Assembly: GCF_000002075.1 (NCBI RefSeq)
Contig: NW_004797416.1
Span: 897,748-961,747 of the forward strand
Origin: Aplysia californica
Taxonomy: Eukaryota; Mollusca; Gastropoda; Aplysiida; Aplysiidae
DNA: 64,000 bases
Direction of reading: 5' to 3'
Shown: piece after piece, positions 34,101 to 49,100 of the stretch
How positions within the stretch are numbered: the first letter of the stretch is position 1
Layout: every line of letters starts with the position of its first letter
The notes under the pieces: model-generated
The model's input: the letters and a program-made list of their open reading frames with translations, nothing else
What the model was told of the DNA's origin: nothing
Database searches by the model: none
Position numbers and translations under genes: made by a program

Positions 34101-37100
34101 ATGTTGTGTTTAAGATTAAAGCAGCAAATATTTCTGGTTTGTCGAAAATGTTTTATAGATAAAGCCTTATTTAATGAGGAAGTACTGAAGTATGTTATAA
34201 TGTATTATTGCCTTCAAAATTATGGAAATCACCTGAATATGTTGCTCCAGTTAAATGACGGGATTAGGCCTTTCATATTCAATCCGGTTGGCTAAAAAAT
34301 TCTCTATGGTAGTCCTCGCTGAATGTGAACATTGGGAGGTTGCAACGTGTACGAAGTTGAACAACATATTATTAGACAGTATGTTTTTGAGTGTATATAA
34401 AGCATTGTATATTTAGTATTGGGCCCTCATACCCAACCCAGCGCGTCCCCGGGTGGTGGATAGGGGAAAGGCTTCCATATATGGAGGTTAGCTGCTAAGC
34501 AGTGGCGAACCAAATGGGAGATGGTCGTGGAGATTAGAGGGGAACCCTGGTGGCACAGGTACTTCAATAAATACCTCACAAACTCGATGAAGGGACCATC
34601 TTGGCGACGGGAGGCGCCATAAATCCTACCAAAGCCCCCATTGCCTTGTGGGTTGTCAGTGGATGACAAAGGCTAGCAGAGAAAACTATACACAAACCGG
34701 CAGTAGGCAACGGGAAACCACTGCTGTAATATCCCAAAAATAGTCGTGGAAAAGTACATTCATTTGTCAGTGGGTAACAGGGAAAGATCAGGGAAATGTA
34801 GCTTTTTTGAGAGCATCCAAGCAAAGGAATGAATGGAAAACCATGATCGCCGATGTCTGTCGAAGATCTGGCACTGGATGATGATGATGATAAAGCATTA
34901 GTGAGCTCTGGTTTAATTTAGGGTGATCAGTTGCTTTCCTCATCTGTATTTAGAGGACATGAATGTCCAGTATCTGTAATGTAATGGTGTGGCTCTTCAT
35001 GGTGCATTTTAAAAAGACTTGAGATTGAATTGAATGTCTCATGTGGAAGTTATTTTATAAAGCGTTTTTGTCTGCCTGTTGTTATCTGTATCCCTCTTAG
35101 CCCAGGATGGTCTTATGAGGCAGGCTCAAAGCTTCCCACTCCCCAAATGATCAAGATTGTGTTTAGAATGGCGGGGGAGGTGGGTGTTAATTATTTACAG
35201 TTGTGAATTCTGTACCTTTAAAAAGTTAAGTGTGTTCTTTGTTGGTTGTTGTTTTTTTCAGAGTCGTGTGGTGCGAGTGCTAAACCTGTGGCAGAAGAAC
35301 AGTGTTTTTCCCATGGAGGTCATTCAGCCACTGTTAGATCTGGCAGCTGATCCCACCAACACAGAACTGGTAGCTGCAGGTAACAGAAAAACCTGGTTCA
35401 TAGTTGTATGATGAAAAATTCCATATGTTTTGAAACTGATAAGAAAAATCATTACTTCTTTGTGAGGAACTGTTCGTGGTCATATATCTCTCTTTTTCTC
35501 ATTCACCCTTCCTGTCTGGAGCACCGCTGGTAGAACATTGGTATAATGCTGGATTATGGTGTAAATGGTAACCTTTCACTTGACTCAGTCTTATTGCATT
35601 CAGAGGTGGAATTAGGCTTTTTCCTCTTTAATAACCTTTCAGTGTGGAAAAGTATGTGAATGAACATGTGTACAAGATGTGCTCTTTAGATTGAAGTTAA
35701 CACAAAGGCGGACATTCTTATTATCATTGCGTTATAGATGACAAAGTGCACATCACGTTATAAATATATACTATGAACAAGACTATCAAGACTGCATTTC
35801 AGTTGTGTTGCTATGGTTCTATTCTCAGCCCAGAGGTCAGTGGATGCTGTAGTCAGTATGAGCCAGAAGGTACCTTTGCCAAACACTCACTCGAGCAGCA
35901 ATGGGGGAGACTCAAACCAGCTGGTGCAGCAGACGGAGATGTTGAGCACCATCACCAAATTGTTACAGCAGGCTCAAGATGTAAGGAACTGGTAGAAAGA
36001 CATTTTGACTGGCACAACTGTGTCTCCATGAAAAGTTTTGTGCTTTATAGCACGCACATACGGAAATCTGTTCTTTATGTATGAGCTTCACTATATTTAT
36101 GTTTTAGTTACAAGGAATACACCAGTATAAAGAAATATTATGGACTTGAAAATGTTTTCTTCATGTGTGTTTGTTATATATTCATGCTAGACTGTAGTCT
36201 GTCTTTTGAGTCACTCAGGCGCAGCTCTTGCTATTGTCTGTCTCTTTAGTGCTGTGCTGTCCTCCTAGACAGAATCATCATAGTCTGTTCAGTTCTTTAG
36301 TGAGTATGGAGTGCAATTGACACCATCTGAACAGTCTAGTCCACCACATGGGAGCAATGTGAGGCTTAGTTTTCTGTTTGAATCTTTTTCTCTTCGTAGA
36401 AAAAGTGCTTTGTCTAAAAGATTGTTAACAGTGGTTGTTCACAGTATTGGGATTTAAGCATTAAATAAAAGTAGTATTTTTTTTTTTTACATTTCCAATT
36501 TCAATGAAAAAAACCAATCTTTTGCTGTCAGTCTAGATGTATAATCTCTTACCATTCAGTTGAAAAGTATTAGAGATTTCTTTGTGTGCTCTCCCAGCCA
36601 GTGATATTAATCGTGCTCAGATCTATGGAATGTTTAATCTGTTTTTGTTTTGGGAGGGGGGAGGGGGTACTGTTATGCTTTCCTGTAGTTCAGCCTCTTG
36701 TTTCTTTGACGATATGCTGTTGCTTGAGCCTTAAGACGGAAACATAAGTTTAACATTTTATTGTCCTGTTTGTCCAGTGAGTCAGTATTTGTTGTGCAGT
36801 GATTTGGCTCTTCTCAATTCAGGGTGGATTACTTCATTTTGATTCCTGTATAGGGAACCTGAATTACTTTCATGGAGTATCTTAGTCTGTAGGCGAGGAT
36901 GTTGTGTCCCACTCATCCTTGGTAGGCCCTTACAAGACAGGGTTGAAGAAATCTGCTGCTGTCAAAGTGATTTAACTTGTATAATGGGGATGTAAAACAT
37001 TTGCAAATTTTAATTTTTTTGTTGTTCTTAAATGTTTGTCCTACCGCCTCAAGGATGTAGAATTTATTGATGGGGCCCTGAAGCATTTGCAATTACTTAA

Positions 37101-40100
37101 AAAACAAATGTTAAAATCTCTGTCTAGGGTTCTATGACGGCAAGCGCACCTGAGTCCCAGCTCCAGCAACTCCAGCACTTGCAGCAGCAGCTGGTCATGC
37201 AGACAGAGAGGATTTCAAAGCCACAGCAGGAGGCAGCCCCTGCTATAGACAGCAACCTGTTGGCACAGATACAGACACTAACCAATCAGCTGCTCAGCAA
37301 AACCTCGGGCAATGCCGATGCTGCAGGGGATGCTGGGAAGTCATCAAAACCGGCAGAGCCATTGTTCAATAAGGTATGGTGGTCCTAGTTCCTTTCTTGT
37401 GACTCGGTATTCTGGAAGACTTATGGTGTATCGATCAGTAGACTTGTCAATAGAATTACTTTTCCTGGAGTTAGATTTTAGGATCGTCCAATTTGTTCTT
37501 ATTCATTGTCCAGATAATTTTTTATATCGGAGGGGGCTTTCAAACCTGGACAGTTTAATTATTATTCAGATGTGATTGGAAACTAGTATATATTTTCATT
37601 TAAGGAGTTAAGTTCCCAGGGATACATCCCAGCTCCCTGTCCTCTCTTCTCCCTGCCTTTCCTCTCTTCTGTCTCATCTCTGTCAAGCTCCTACCGGCAC
37701 ATATCATCGCTGTTGCAAGCAATCCATGAAAGTCAGAATTTTGAGAATCTTCTGTTTTCACAAACTTCCAAAGCTCTATGAAAAATACACCTTGCAATGT
37801 CACTGAAATGCAAATTAATGCCATGGTCAAGGCTAGCAGTGTTCTTGCTTTTTATGATTCCTTATGGGAACAACACAACAAAAACAAGTTTTTGTCTCTG
37901 GTGTAAAAAATACACTTTTTCTTTTCCTTCAGAAACTTCTTGATTTTGACTATGGTGACAGTGATGAAGACGATGACCACCAACACCACCACCACCATCA
38001 TCAGCACCCACCCCCACAGCAGCGCCCGCCACCTCTGATGATGACACAGCCTCCTCCAGGGTATGCTAAATAACTACATCAAATTGTTGCACAATGGCAC
38101 TTCTTTTATGGCGGAGAAATAACCAGATTCATGATAAATACATACTTGATAAGTGACTGAACTAAACTTTGAAAACTACTAGATTATTTTGCTGGCACTG
38201 CAATCCTGTTATAGGGTAGGGTGTCCTTTGTAGGGTATGTCTTGTTTGTTATCTCATTTCCAGTTCTTTTTCTTTGTCTCAGTGCTGTGCCCCTGTCATT
38301 GCGTCTTTGTGCTTCTGAAACCACCATCAGAGTACTTACAGTTGTTGACTTTGAGACCGATGTCCTGTTCAAGAGTTGGACTGTTTTGCAATGTGTTCAC
38401 ATGGTCTTTGTTATTGTGTTTGTCTGGCATGCTGCTCACCATGCTAGTGTGTTGTTGGGTGCTTCCAGAAGGTTGCACTTCTGTCTTTCGCTTTGTTGAT
38501 TCTGTCTTTCTTTTTCCCAGGGTTTAGTAACTTTGATCTCGTGTTGATTTATTTTCTTTACTGGAACATACAAATCACTTGGCATTGTATATCTCACCAG
38601 CATGCCTCCAGTCATGCAAGACCCGGGTCTTCTGCAGCAGATACAGCAAATGTCGCAGCAAACAGAAGAGTTGCAGTCGGAGATCGGAGCTCAGGAACAA
38701 CTGCGTCGACGTTTGCTTGAGCAGCAACAGCAGCAGTTTGACAGAGAGATTGGACAGGTAGGTCTACTGTACAAGATGTTGGATTAAAACTAAATTTAAA
38801 AAATCTAACATTGTGTGTCTTATTTTTTGTCCTATGCTTTTGCAGCTTTGATGAGGTTAACATTTGACTATATTTTTAGGAAAGCACTATTCCCAGTGAC
38901 ACTGGGGATAGGCCCAGAAACTATTCCCAGTGACTCTGAGAGCAGACAGGCCCATTAGATCTATTGTTCCCACACTGATCTACATGGGCATGATGGAGAT
39001 GGGTTACTAAATACTAGACTATAATGTCTAATGTAGATCTAGATCTAGATTCTAGAAAGTAGATCTAACTAAAGTAGATTCTAGTGTGAGTGGAATCATT
39101 TTTTTAAAGAAAAAGGAATGATCATTCTATGCTTGCTTGTTATTCAGTTGTAATTTATGTACGTGTAGGTCTAGATCTGCGTACGGATTTTGGAGACCAC
39201 GCTACAGGACAGGTAGAAATCTTTCCCGATTCTTCTTTTCTTCTCTAGATCTTGACCTATTCTTCGGTCAAGTCGAAGCCCTAAGTAAGAGAAGAGAACA
39301 AAAGTACTGAACTGAAGTGAGAAGAGTGTCTACAGTGCAAAGACTTCTGGATTTTCAATGCAAAAGAGTTCCGTTGTCACTGGGAATAGTTTCTGTACAT
39401 ATCCCTAGTGTCACTGGGAATAGTCACTTCAATATATTTATTGTTGAGACTTTTTCTAAAAAAAAGAGAAATTTGGATATTCTTTTAGTAGTTACTATAT
39501 GAGATTGTAAGTCATTTTTATGTGATGTATTTTGTTGCTTTTTGCCTGCTCCGAATAATCATTGTTGTGACCGTGTGTTTCTTTGATGTTCGTCATTGGA
39601 GGATCCTTCTTTTGTTTCCCCTCTGTTGATCTGTCTTTTCTTTTTCTCTCCCTTAAGTTATGGGACATTTATTGTGACTATGTGCCTTTCTTCATTCAAA
39701 ACATTCTCCCCTCTCTACATATATGTAAGGCTGCATTTATGGGCCAACCTCCACCACAAAACTTCATGGGTCATGATGATCTCCGGGGCCTTGATGAGCA
39801 GGAGGATGATGAGAACAGAGATGGTCGGGACAGAGGGGACCGCCGCAGACGCAGAGGCTCGAGGGACAGGTCAAGGTCAGTATCATCCGTTGTGTTGATT
39901 ATTGTTATAGAAGGCAGTCATTTGATTTCTTTTCTCCATAAACTCTTATTTGTAGTGTAGAGGGTTTGTACAGGAGCATAAGGTGTGACAAGCCTGGGGT
40001 TTGGCTGTGCTGTTGTAACATTAGATAAGATAGCATCGGTCTTGGTGGTCTCACAGTGTCAAATAGTCATTTAAATTGGTGTGTTCATTGCCGTATGCAA

Positions 40101-43100
40101 ACAGAAGACCAAACAACTTTGATGGTCAACACTCTGGAGTGCTGTTGTTCATTGCTAAGCCCTTTGACATTCAATATAGATGGGGGCGAAATGCTGGCAA
40201 TTCAACGCTCAGGTTATATAGATAAAGGAAAGAATTTTTAGTTCGATGATCATTATGTTAAAGGAGAAATTGACAACACAGTAATTGATTTACACTTTCA
40301 CTTTACACTACCTTGCCTATCTTATTGTTCAGTTTTCGCAGAATGAATTTTTTTTTTCTTGTTATCGAATTCCACTTTTTCAAATTGTTTTTAAACCGTT
40401 TGACCAGATTTTAAAAAAGTGTGTTACATAAAGTTTTAGGCTTAAAAAATGGGTTTATTGAGTACATTTTGTGGCCGAGTTGTCAATCCAATTTTTTTTC
40501 CCCCCACTTTGAAATCAGAATTTGATGCTTTTTTATTATAGAACTTTAAATTTTGAAAACATTGGTGTCTTTACTTTTGTTAAAGTGCAATAAATAACAA
40601 TTGAGGAACTTTTTCATTTCTGTGGGGGGGGAAAATGAAGATGAAAGGCATTTCTCTAATTTGCAAAAGTCATTTTTTGGGATGCTAAAGGCAACTGAAA
40701 TAAGATTAAAAGCCTTTGGGTGGTTGGCGAGTGGTCTAGTGTGGTTGCTCTCACTTTCATATCTTACATCTATCCTCCGTTTCTCTCCTTTTTTTTTTTT
40801 TTTTGGTTACTTTTTGTAACACCCTTATCTTTGGCACTCTTATGACAGTGTCATGTTGCAAGTGCCATAAAATTCCTACTAAAACTAAGATGAAAGCCTC
40901 TAATTTGGTATATCAGCCCCTCCAACTACAAAGTCTTACCCTCATATTTTTAAAGACATAAGTGCAAATGGAATGAATTCATGACAGATTCCCCCCCCCC
41001 CCCCCCCCCCCCCCGAAAGTTTCCACCATTTCTATTCCACATGAAGAAAATGCAAAAATTGCCTTTGCTCACACCATTGTAAAATACATATGCAAATATT
41101 TTTAATCATTTTAATCACGACATAAAACATACTTGTGCCATTGTTATATACTGATAAGGTAAAAAAAAAAAAGGAAAGGGGGTCAATAACAGTGGTCACT
41201 TGTACACATGCCCCCTTAGGCAGGTTATGTATGTCAGTGGATGTGGCCATTTATGAAAGGTTTTTGCACTCTTTTGTTTATCCCCAGATCCCCACGGAGG
41301 CGCAGGCGGTCTCGGTCACGTTCTCGGGATAGACGTCGTAGGTCAAGGTCTAGAGACAGGCACAGGAGGTCGAGGTAGGTTCTTAATGAAATGATGCGCT
41401 ATTTATGTCTCCTTGTATTCTTTCAAATTTTTCTGGGGTTTTTTTTTCTTGGGTGGGGGAGTGATTATGATTTTAAAATTGAAGACATGAAGGTCTGCTC
41501 CCGACCCAAAATATATAGGTTTGAAAACAAAAGTTTTTCCTGCAAGTTGTGGCACTAGTGCCTCTTGCATATTTCTCTGTTGCCTTCACTGCCAAGTGTA
41601 AAGTTTTGTTTCAAAGTAAAAAGTGAGACTCCAGTGTGTTCAGTGTAGAAAGCTTGGGTCACATGAAATGACTGCCTGTTATGTCAGTTACAGCAGTGGA
41701 GACTTACATTAAAAACTTCTCCATGTCTCTTTGTGTTCATTCCTTTTTGATCCTTTGTCCTCTGCTTCTCTCTTGTTGATTTTGTCCTCCGCAAATATTT
41801 GGAGGGGGCCTCTGGCACTTCTTTTCTTTCTGTCATCTATCCTGCTTGTTCCTAACACTAAACGACCTTTGTTGTGCTATACACCCGTATTATCTTTCTT
41901 GTCCTCTGTACTGTTTTTTTGGGTTTTTTTTGGTGGTATTCCAAGTTGTTCTCTTTGTCTCAGGAGTGAGGGTATGGTGGTGTGATGACTAACCTCTGCG
42001 ATGCACATGGCCAACCTTAGTCTACAGGTTTTCTGTTCATATGTTTCAGGTCTAGAGAAAGAGACAGTTCTCGTCGTGATAGAGAAAAAGAACGGGAAAG
42101 AAGAAAGAAAGGCTTGCCCGACATCAAGGACCAACACATCAGTAGTAAGTTTACATCTCATTGCTAGCTCAAATGTGTACAATTGCCTCTCACTTTTTGT
42201 ACTGTTAGGGAATCTCTCAGAGGAAGAGGTTCTTTTAGCATTTTAGACCAAAATTACAAATCTGACACGTTTGTTTATGTACTTTATACTTAATAGCTCT
42301 TGTTAATTACTAAGAAGAAATGTTATTTATTACAATTCACGTTTACTGTGAATGCATTGTTTGATTGATAGACCTTTTTGAAAAATTTCCTCAACAGTAG
42401 TGACATTTGTTGCGAATATGTTTTAACTTTTGATATTTTTTTTTTCTCAGTATGCACGACAACATTGTGGTTTGGACATTTGACCAAGCACACAACTGAA
42501 GAAGAACTCAGAGAGCATATAGAGAAATATGGAACCATTAAGACAATCAACGTAAGAGACTTCTAGAAAATTTTCATTTGAAACTTGATTATAAATGCTT
42601 CTTTTTTTTTTTCAATGAAGGGTTTTTGTGTGTTTTAAACATTTTGTTTTGTATCGCAAAGGGTTGAGTTTAGAAATGATGATGACACATATTATAAGGG
42701 TAAATGTTGGAGATGGACAGAGTCTGACTTTTTCTTTTCTTCTGATGGGTCAAATTGCCGTAGGCTTGTTTCATTACTCCAGTTTTTATGTGGTTTATGT
42801 TAAAGATTTCGAGTAGAAATGTTATTTTTTGTGTTCAGACTGGCTCCTGTATACTAAGTTGACGTAGTCAATGATGCCAGGTGGTCCAGTTCCGGTGTAG
42901 TTGTGGGCAGGATCATTGGATGGTACCCGATTTGATTGACTTCTGTTCTTTATCAGTCCTATTTCTTCTCTTCCAGTTCTTTTACTCAAACTTAACTGAA
43001 AGGGTAATCTGAGGAGATTGTTTTTCTTTTAAAAATTAATAGCGCTGAGTGTTGAGTTAATATGAAGTGGTCCCAGGGTGTCCAGCAAAGCCGTAAAGTC

Positions 43101-46100
43101 TTAAAAGCACCGGCGTTTGTTGGGGTCACCAAAGTTCATTAAAAAGTCGAGCGTTGCGAAGTATAGGACTGCGGAGTATGGCAGGGATTATTGATTTTTT
43201 TAAAGAGACACTCGGTGAGGGGGGGGGGGGGGATGAAGGCAACGCCAGAGGACAAAAACTGTAAGCAAATTTCAGAATTTTGATTAGATTTAGAGCCCTC
43301 TGCAAAGCGCGCGTTGATGCAGGCCTTGTGTGAAATCGGGATCCTTCATACCTTGTATTTTGTAAGCCGTGTTATTGAAATAAAGTGTTCGCGTTTCGTT
43401 TGTTGGGTGATAGTAAATTAGAACAATATTGTAGCTTTCTGTTCAAGACTGGCAGATTTTTAGTGTCACTGCCTCTTGCCCTCTCACAGTTCTTACACCT
43501 CTCACAATGAATAGGTTTACTCAAGTCATTACGTGTGTGTGTGTGTGTGTGCGCGCGTTGTTGTTGTGTAACATGGACCTGGAAAATGGAGAAGCCGGTT
43601 TGGCAGTCACCCTGTGTGTACACATTAGGTATAAATCTACCCCTCCCCCCCCCCCCCCCCTCCCCCTCCCACCTCCACCAGGGCAGTGCTACTGACTGAA
43701 ACGTCTTTAGGCCATTCCCAAAGGGAGGATATTAACATGTTCTTATGTACAGTAGAATTGTGAATGGGCTGATTTATCAATGTCATGCTCATACTGTGCT
43801 GGACCAGCGTAGGAGGAACTGCTGCCTTTTCTGTCCTCTTCTTTACTATCATCATTTTCCTCTACTTCTTTTGTATGTTTGTCACGCTTGTGAACTACTA
43901 TTTCCGGGGTGCCTTGATAGTCGAAGCTTGATTCACTGTTTGGACTTCTCTGTTGACATCCACCCCTTGTCGCTCATATCACCTATGCAGTTGCGAGCGC
44001 CTTAAAAACCTTACTAAAAGTAAATCTACTTGCAAGCAAGCTTGCGATCGTCTGTCTATCCTCCATTTTGTCGACTGGACTTTGTTGTGTGTTTTTTTCC
44101 GTTCCATATGTTATGTAATAATAATGTATATGTTATTGATAGCGCAAATTAACTCCCTTTTTCTAACTGGTGTGGGGTTTGGTTTGCTGGGTAGTAAATT
44201 TTTTCCCAGGTAGTAATTTTTTCAGGAAATATTGCTGGACACCCTGAGTGGTGTGCAAATTGAGTGTGATATATTGGGTAGATGTTTGCATTTCTCAAGT
44301 TTTTAAATTAAATACTCAGGGTGTGGAAATGGCTTTAGTTTGTTGAATGCAATAGAGTATTGTAAATGATGGTTTGTTTTGTGTTTGTTCTCAGATGATT
44401 CCCCCACGGGGTTGTGCATTCGTCTGCTTGACCCGGAGGAAGGACGCCTTCAAAGCTTTGGACAGGCTCAAGGGAGTCAAGGTCAACACCAATGCTCTCA
44501 AGGTACAGGGGATCCTGGGAAAATTGTCACGCTAGGGTAGTCATACTCATTCTTATGTACCGGGAACCCCCTGGAATTTGAAAAAAATCACGGAGACCCA
44601 GGAATACCCGTTACCACCCAGAAATTTGCCGGTAGTAGTCTGATAACATAACATTTTTAACCTGCAGGTTTTGCATTACAAATGCTGTGTTGCTTAGAAA
44701 TTAAATCAATATTTGTTCAGTGCTATCACTTGTGGAAAGAAAAGAAAGTTATACAAGCGTCTTGTCGGGCTCACCATCATGACCGGTCAGTGAACCTGGG
44801 CGTTCGCAACACATTTTGGATTCGCCAAAGTTCATTCAAAGTCTGAGCGCAGCGAAGTATAGGACTCCGGAATAGGGGGATTATTTATTTATTTTTTTTA
44901 AGATACACTCGGGGGAGAAAAGATGGGGTTAAAGGCAACACCTGATGACAAAAACTTGGAAGCAAATTTTAGTATTTAGAATTTTGGTTGCTACGTGAGC
45001 TCTCTGCAACGCTTGCGTTGGTGCGGGCCATGTGTGGAATCGGGATCCGTCATACTCATACCTTGTAAGCCGTGTTTTTTAACTAAAGGGTTCGTGTTTC
45101 ATTGGATGGGTGATAGTTAATTACATGTATTGTATATCTATATTTTAGCTTTCTGTTCAAGGTTCGCAGATTTTCAGTGTCACTACATCTTGCCCTCCCA
45201 TATTTCTTACAACTCTCACACTGAATAGGTCTACTTGAGCCATTCAAGTTATTACTCTACTTTTGAGTTTGAGCAATAATGTTTGTCTTTCACCCAAACT
45301 GGTTCTTGACAGTCGATATTCTGGTTCAAGGCCTTTTCTCAGGCTCAAAACAAAATTCATTTTTATATATATGTGAGCAATTCTCAAAAGGTGCTCCCAA
45401 TTTTGTTTCTCAAGGGCCCAAAGTTAAACGTGGTCAGAAGTCAATGAAACTTCACAAAGGACAAATACAAGCTTTGACACATAAGAAAACAACACTACAA
45501 AATCACTGCTCTTTGAGGTTTTATTGTAGTTTGCGCAAAAATGACCCAACTGGATTTGGTCGGCTGTGTTGATGACAGACAAAATTGATCTTTTCAAACA
45601 AATGGAACACTTTCAACACCATAAGATTTTTAAAAAAGAACTAATATTGGGAATAGATATGAACTGGATACCATATTTTATATCAAATGAGTCATTTCTA
45701 TACGGTGCCCCACGCTTTGTGTCTGTCACCAGTCACATCCGACAGCAACCAATCTTTCAATTTTTCAAATTTTGACAGTGGCTAATTTTTATCATCTAAA
45801 TCTGTTCAATCATGATATTTGTACTCATTAGCTGACTACAGTAAAGCTAGAAAATCAATTTTGCCTTTGCTAAGACTGCAACGTTCAAAATTGTTTTGGA
45901 CCATGATGATGACTGACAAAAATGTTGACTTTGATTATGACTGACTAGGTACTCTTTGGTGTAACTAGTAGCCTTCAAAAAGCAAACACTGTCATAAAAT
46001 TAGGAGTGTATAGCATTCTCATATGTAGAATCATAAAAGGGAATGGTATTCAACTGTAAATTGCATCAATCCATGATAGACTTTGATATTTCAATTGAAA

Positions 46101-49100
46101 TTGATTGGGTGTGATGATGACAGACAATACTATGAATAGTAAGCCTATAAGTTACAATCCATTCAGTGCATTATTTAAAGAGTGATGCTGACATAATATG
46201 CGAGTTGTAATGATGCAAAACAAGATAGAATTGGGTGTAGAAATTGAAGCAAACATTTTCTCTCTCCTGTTCAATTTGTTCTTCAGTTTCAGGCCGCCAC
46301 CGTTGGTCGTAGTTTCTCTCTTTCTATAAGCCTCGTATCGTTCAAGATTATTCTGGTGCAGAAAAAAATATACCAAAATGTAAGGGATATCAAATTTCTA
46401 ACAGTTAACGACCATGAGAAGAATTTATAATGCAAAGACACCCACGTTCACGCCTTACGATTTAAGATTTTTTAAGATGTGATTTGGGACCAGGATTTTC
46501 TAAAGGTAAATCTATCTTTAGGTCTCGACCTGCAATTACTAGCTAGATTTAGAAGGTTCTAGACATACAAAAGTAATATCTGTCAATCTAAGTGATAGAT
46601 CTAGATGTTCCAACCCTTGTTCTTGTTCAAACCCAGCACAAAGGCTACAGAAGTTGAGCGTGATTTAATTAACGAGTTCTGTCATCAATGTCCGTCATGG
46701 CCAACTGTTAATTTACTACAGGCACTATCATCTTTTCCCATGAACGCAATGGCATGTGCCCCAGAGAACTGCAGATAGCACCCGATTATCGATACAACAC
46801 CTTGGAAACCTAAAATCATCTACTTTTGTACCAAAAAACGTTTGTTTCGTCGGTTGTGATAATGACAGACCTGTCTATGTCTGTCTTTTTTTCAATCAAA
46901 AGCCATTTACGACATGGGAGGATAGTGTAAACATGCATTTGAGCCTGGATGAAACACATGGAAAACCGAGGGAAATAAAACTGAAAATAAACCAAGCGAA
47001 ATGAATTTCAGTTTTGTGCCAAGAGCATTTAATTATTGTTGGTCATGATGTGTTGGTCGGGCGTGATGGTTGGGATTTGATGACAGACAACGAACATCAC
47101 TTACCTTCTGGCTTCTCCTCCATGATCAGTCTGAAGAAATCAACACCCAGCAGGAACTCGAGGTTCAGGGATTCAAAAGTGTACCGAGAAAATCATGCTC
47201 AGGTTAATCGCTTGGAGATACGGGTCGATGGTTGGCTGTGATGAAGTGACAGGCAGAGATGTGCGCACAGAAAAAACGTTCATCCACCCAAATCCCTGCT
47301 TCACTTAAGTTGTATGTCCATGTTTTAATTGTGAAATTAAATAAACAAAGTTATAAAGCCATAGAAAGTGCTCAAAGACAATTTTAAGTGAAGTAATGGA
47401 TACCTTGAATTTGACCTTATTGATGACTGACAGCATCACAGCCAACTACGGAAAGTTTAAATCATCACCAAATACAAAATACCTAAACAGCATGGTTCTT
47501 GGCTTGAAAATATACAAAAGAACGCTGGGAAATCAAAGGGCTGCCCCTAACTATGAATTTGACAAAATCGTTGTTTTAAAAAACATTTAGTTTTAAAATT
47601 TTCAGTTTTAGGAAAATACAATTGTAACACCCCGTGATTGGCTGATTAAAAAAACAACATTTGCCATTTGATTAACCTGACCCATCCCCACCTTCCCAGC
47701 GTATAAGTTAGGAAAAGAATCCCAACGGTCATCGTCATTATATCATGTGCATCTGGCTAACTTTGACACCCTCTGTGCACTGAGCCCTTATAGTTGCTCA
47801 GTAACACTTTACCCTTAGAAAATTTTAAGCTAGGAATTAGACCAACCTTAGTTTGACAAAGTGTTAAACAATTCTTGTGCCTATGCGTTGTGGGTGACGG
47901 CCTAGGCCATTGAGAAAAACAACCCAAAAATGTATCAAGATATGCGCGGCATGTTGTGTTGTGATGTGAAATTAAGATCAAAGTTTTGTGATGCGTCCTG
48001 TCCATTTCTTTTGTTTTTGCAAAAGTCAAGCCAACAGCCAATAAAGTAACTCTCCCCACCCTTTATTTTTTTCAAACTGGACAACAACGAGCCCGCCAAA
48101 ACTTCTGTCATCATATCTTTATTGACTTTACACTTACCCTTTATCCCCTATCGTTGACACTGGCACCTCAGGAAAAGGGATTGTCCTTGGCCATATTACG
48201 ATTTTAATCTCTCATTTCTTTTCATTTTTTTCTTCCTAGCTCTGTCATCTTTTTAAAAAAATCACTTTGAAAATGCAATTCCAAATCCCAGAGGAAACGG
48301 GGGGAACAATTTTTTTCTCATTGATTAGTGGGAACGCTTTCTATTGTCCGTATCTCTTTTTTCTTTTTGGTGTTTGTTACTCTTTTGTAACACATCGCTA
48401 ATCTTCAACACTTATACGACCTAATTGTGTTGGGAGTGCCATTAAACTCTTCCTAATACAAAAATTAATAAGTGTGTGTCTATGTTCTTCAAATTTTCCA
48501 TCAATCTAATATTTGTGTATTTTTAACGCTGTGCAGGTGGCCTGGGCTCCTGGCATTGGTGTGAAGGAGTCGATGTACAAGAACTTGTGGGATGTGGAGC
48601 AGGGTGTCACATACATCCCGTGGGAGCAGCTGCCAGCAGACATCACTCCGTTCCTGGATGGAGGCATGGTGGATGAGGACACACTGCCAGACAGGTTGCG
48701 AGGTGAGCCCTTTGACCCTTGATAGGCTATACATCATCATCATCATTACTGCCTTTCTCACCGTGTGGGTGGTTGGCGGGTGCTCTGGTGTGGTTTACTT
48801 CTTCTTTCCTATGAAACATCTATCGTCCTTATCTCCCCTTCGTCTTTTTTATGTTTGTTACTCTCTTGCAACACCTCTAATCTTCTGGCGCTCATATGAC
48901 CTTATGCAGTTGCGAGCGCCGTAAAACCTCTACTAAAACTAACTTTCTCACAGTGCATCAGGGTATAGGCACAAACAAACAATTTCCACCTTACCCTACC
49001 TTCTTGATATTGCTCCATGTCTTCCCATTCTTCTGACAGGCAATACAGTGCCAAAGTAATTTCTTTTTGTTTCTCTGAAGAACAGCCTGGGCAGATGTTG

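Noticed and set aside
38221-38527. Overlapping 92-96 codon hydrophobic frames in SCAF4/8 intron 7
   Set aside because: T-rich intron translation with no signal of coding; both neighbours splice in phase without it.
46756-47241. Frames of 82 and 75 codons in the periodic block
   Set aside because: No shared peptide between units apart from the translated box. Not supported as exons since SCAF4/8 exons 13 and 14 join in phase without them.
45556-47440. Intronic box C/D snoRNA cluster, suggested by repeated TGATGA motifs
   Set aside because: No consistent CTGA box D at 60-100 nt and no regular terminal stems. The conserved part extends through GACAGACAA, which is not a snoRNA feature.
45556-47440. 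CRISPR-like array
   Set aside because: Spacing near 180 bp, imperfect boxes in both orientations, and a eukaryotic intron context.
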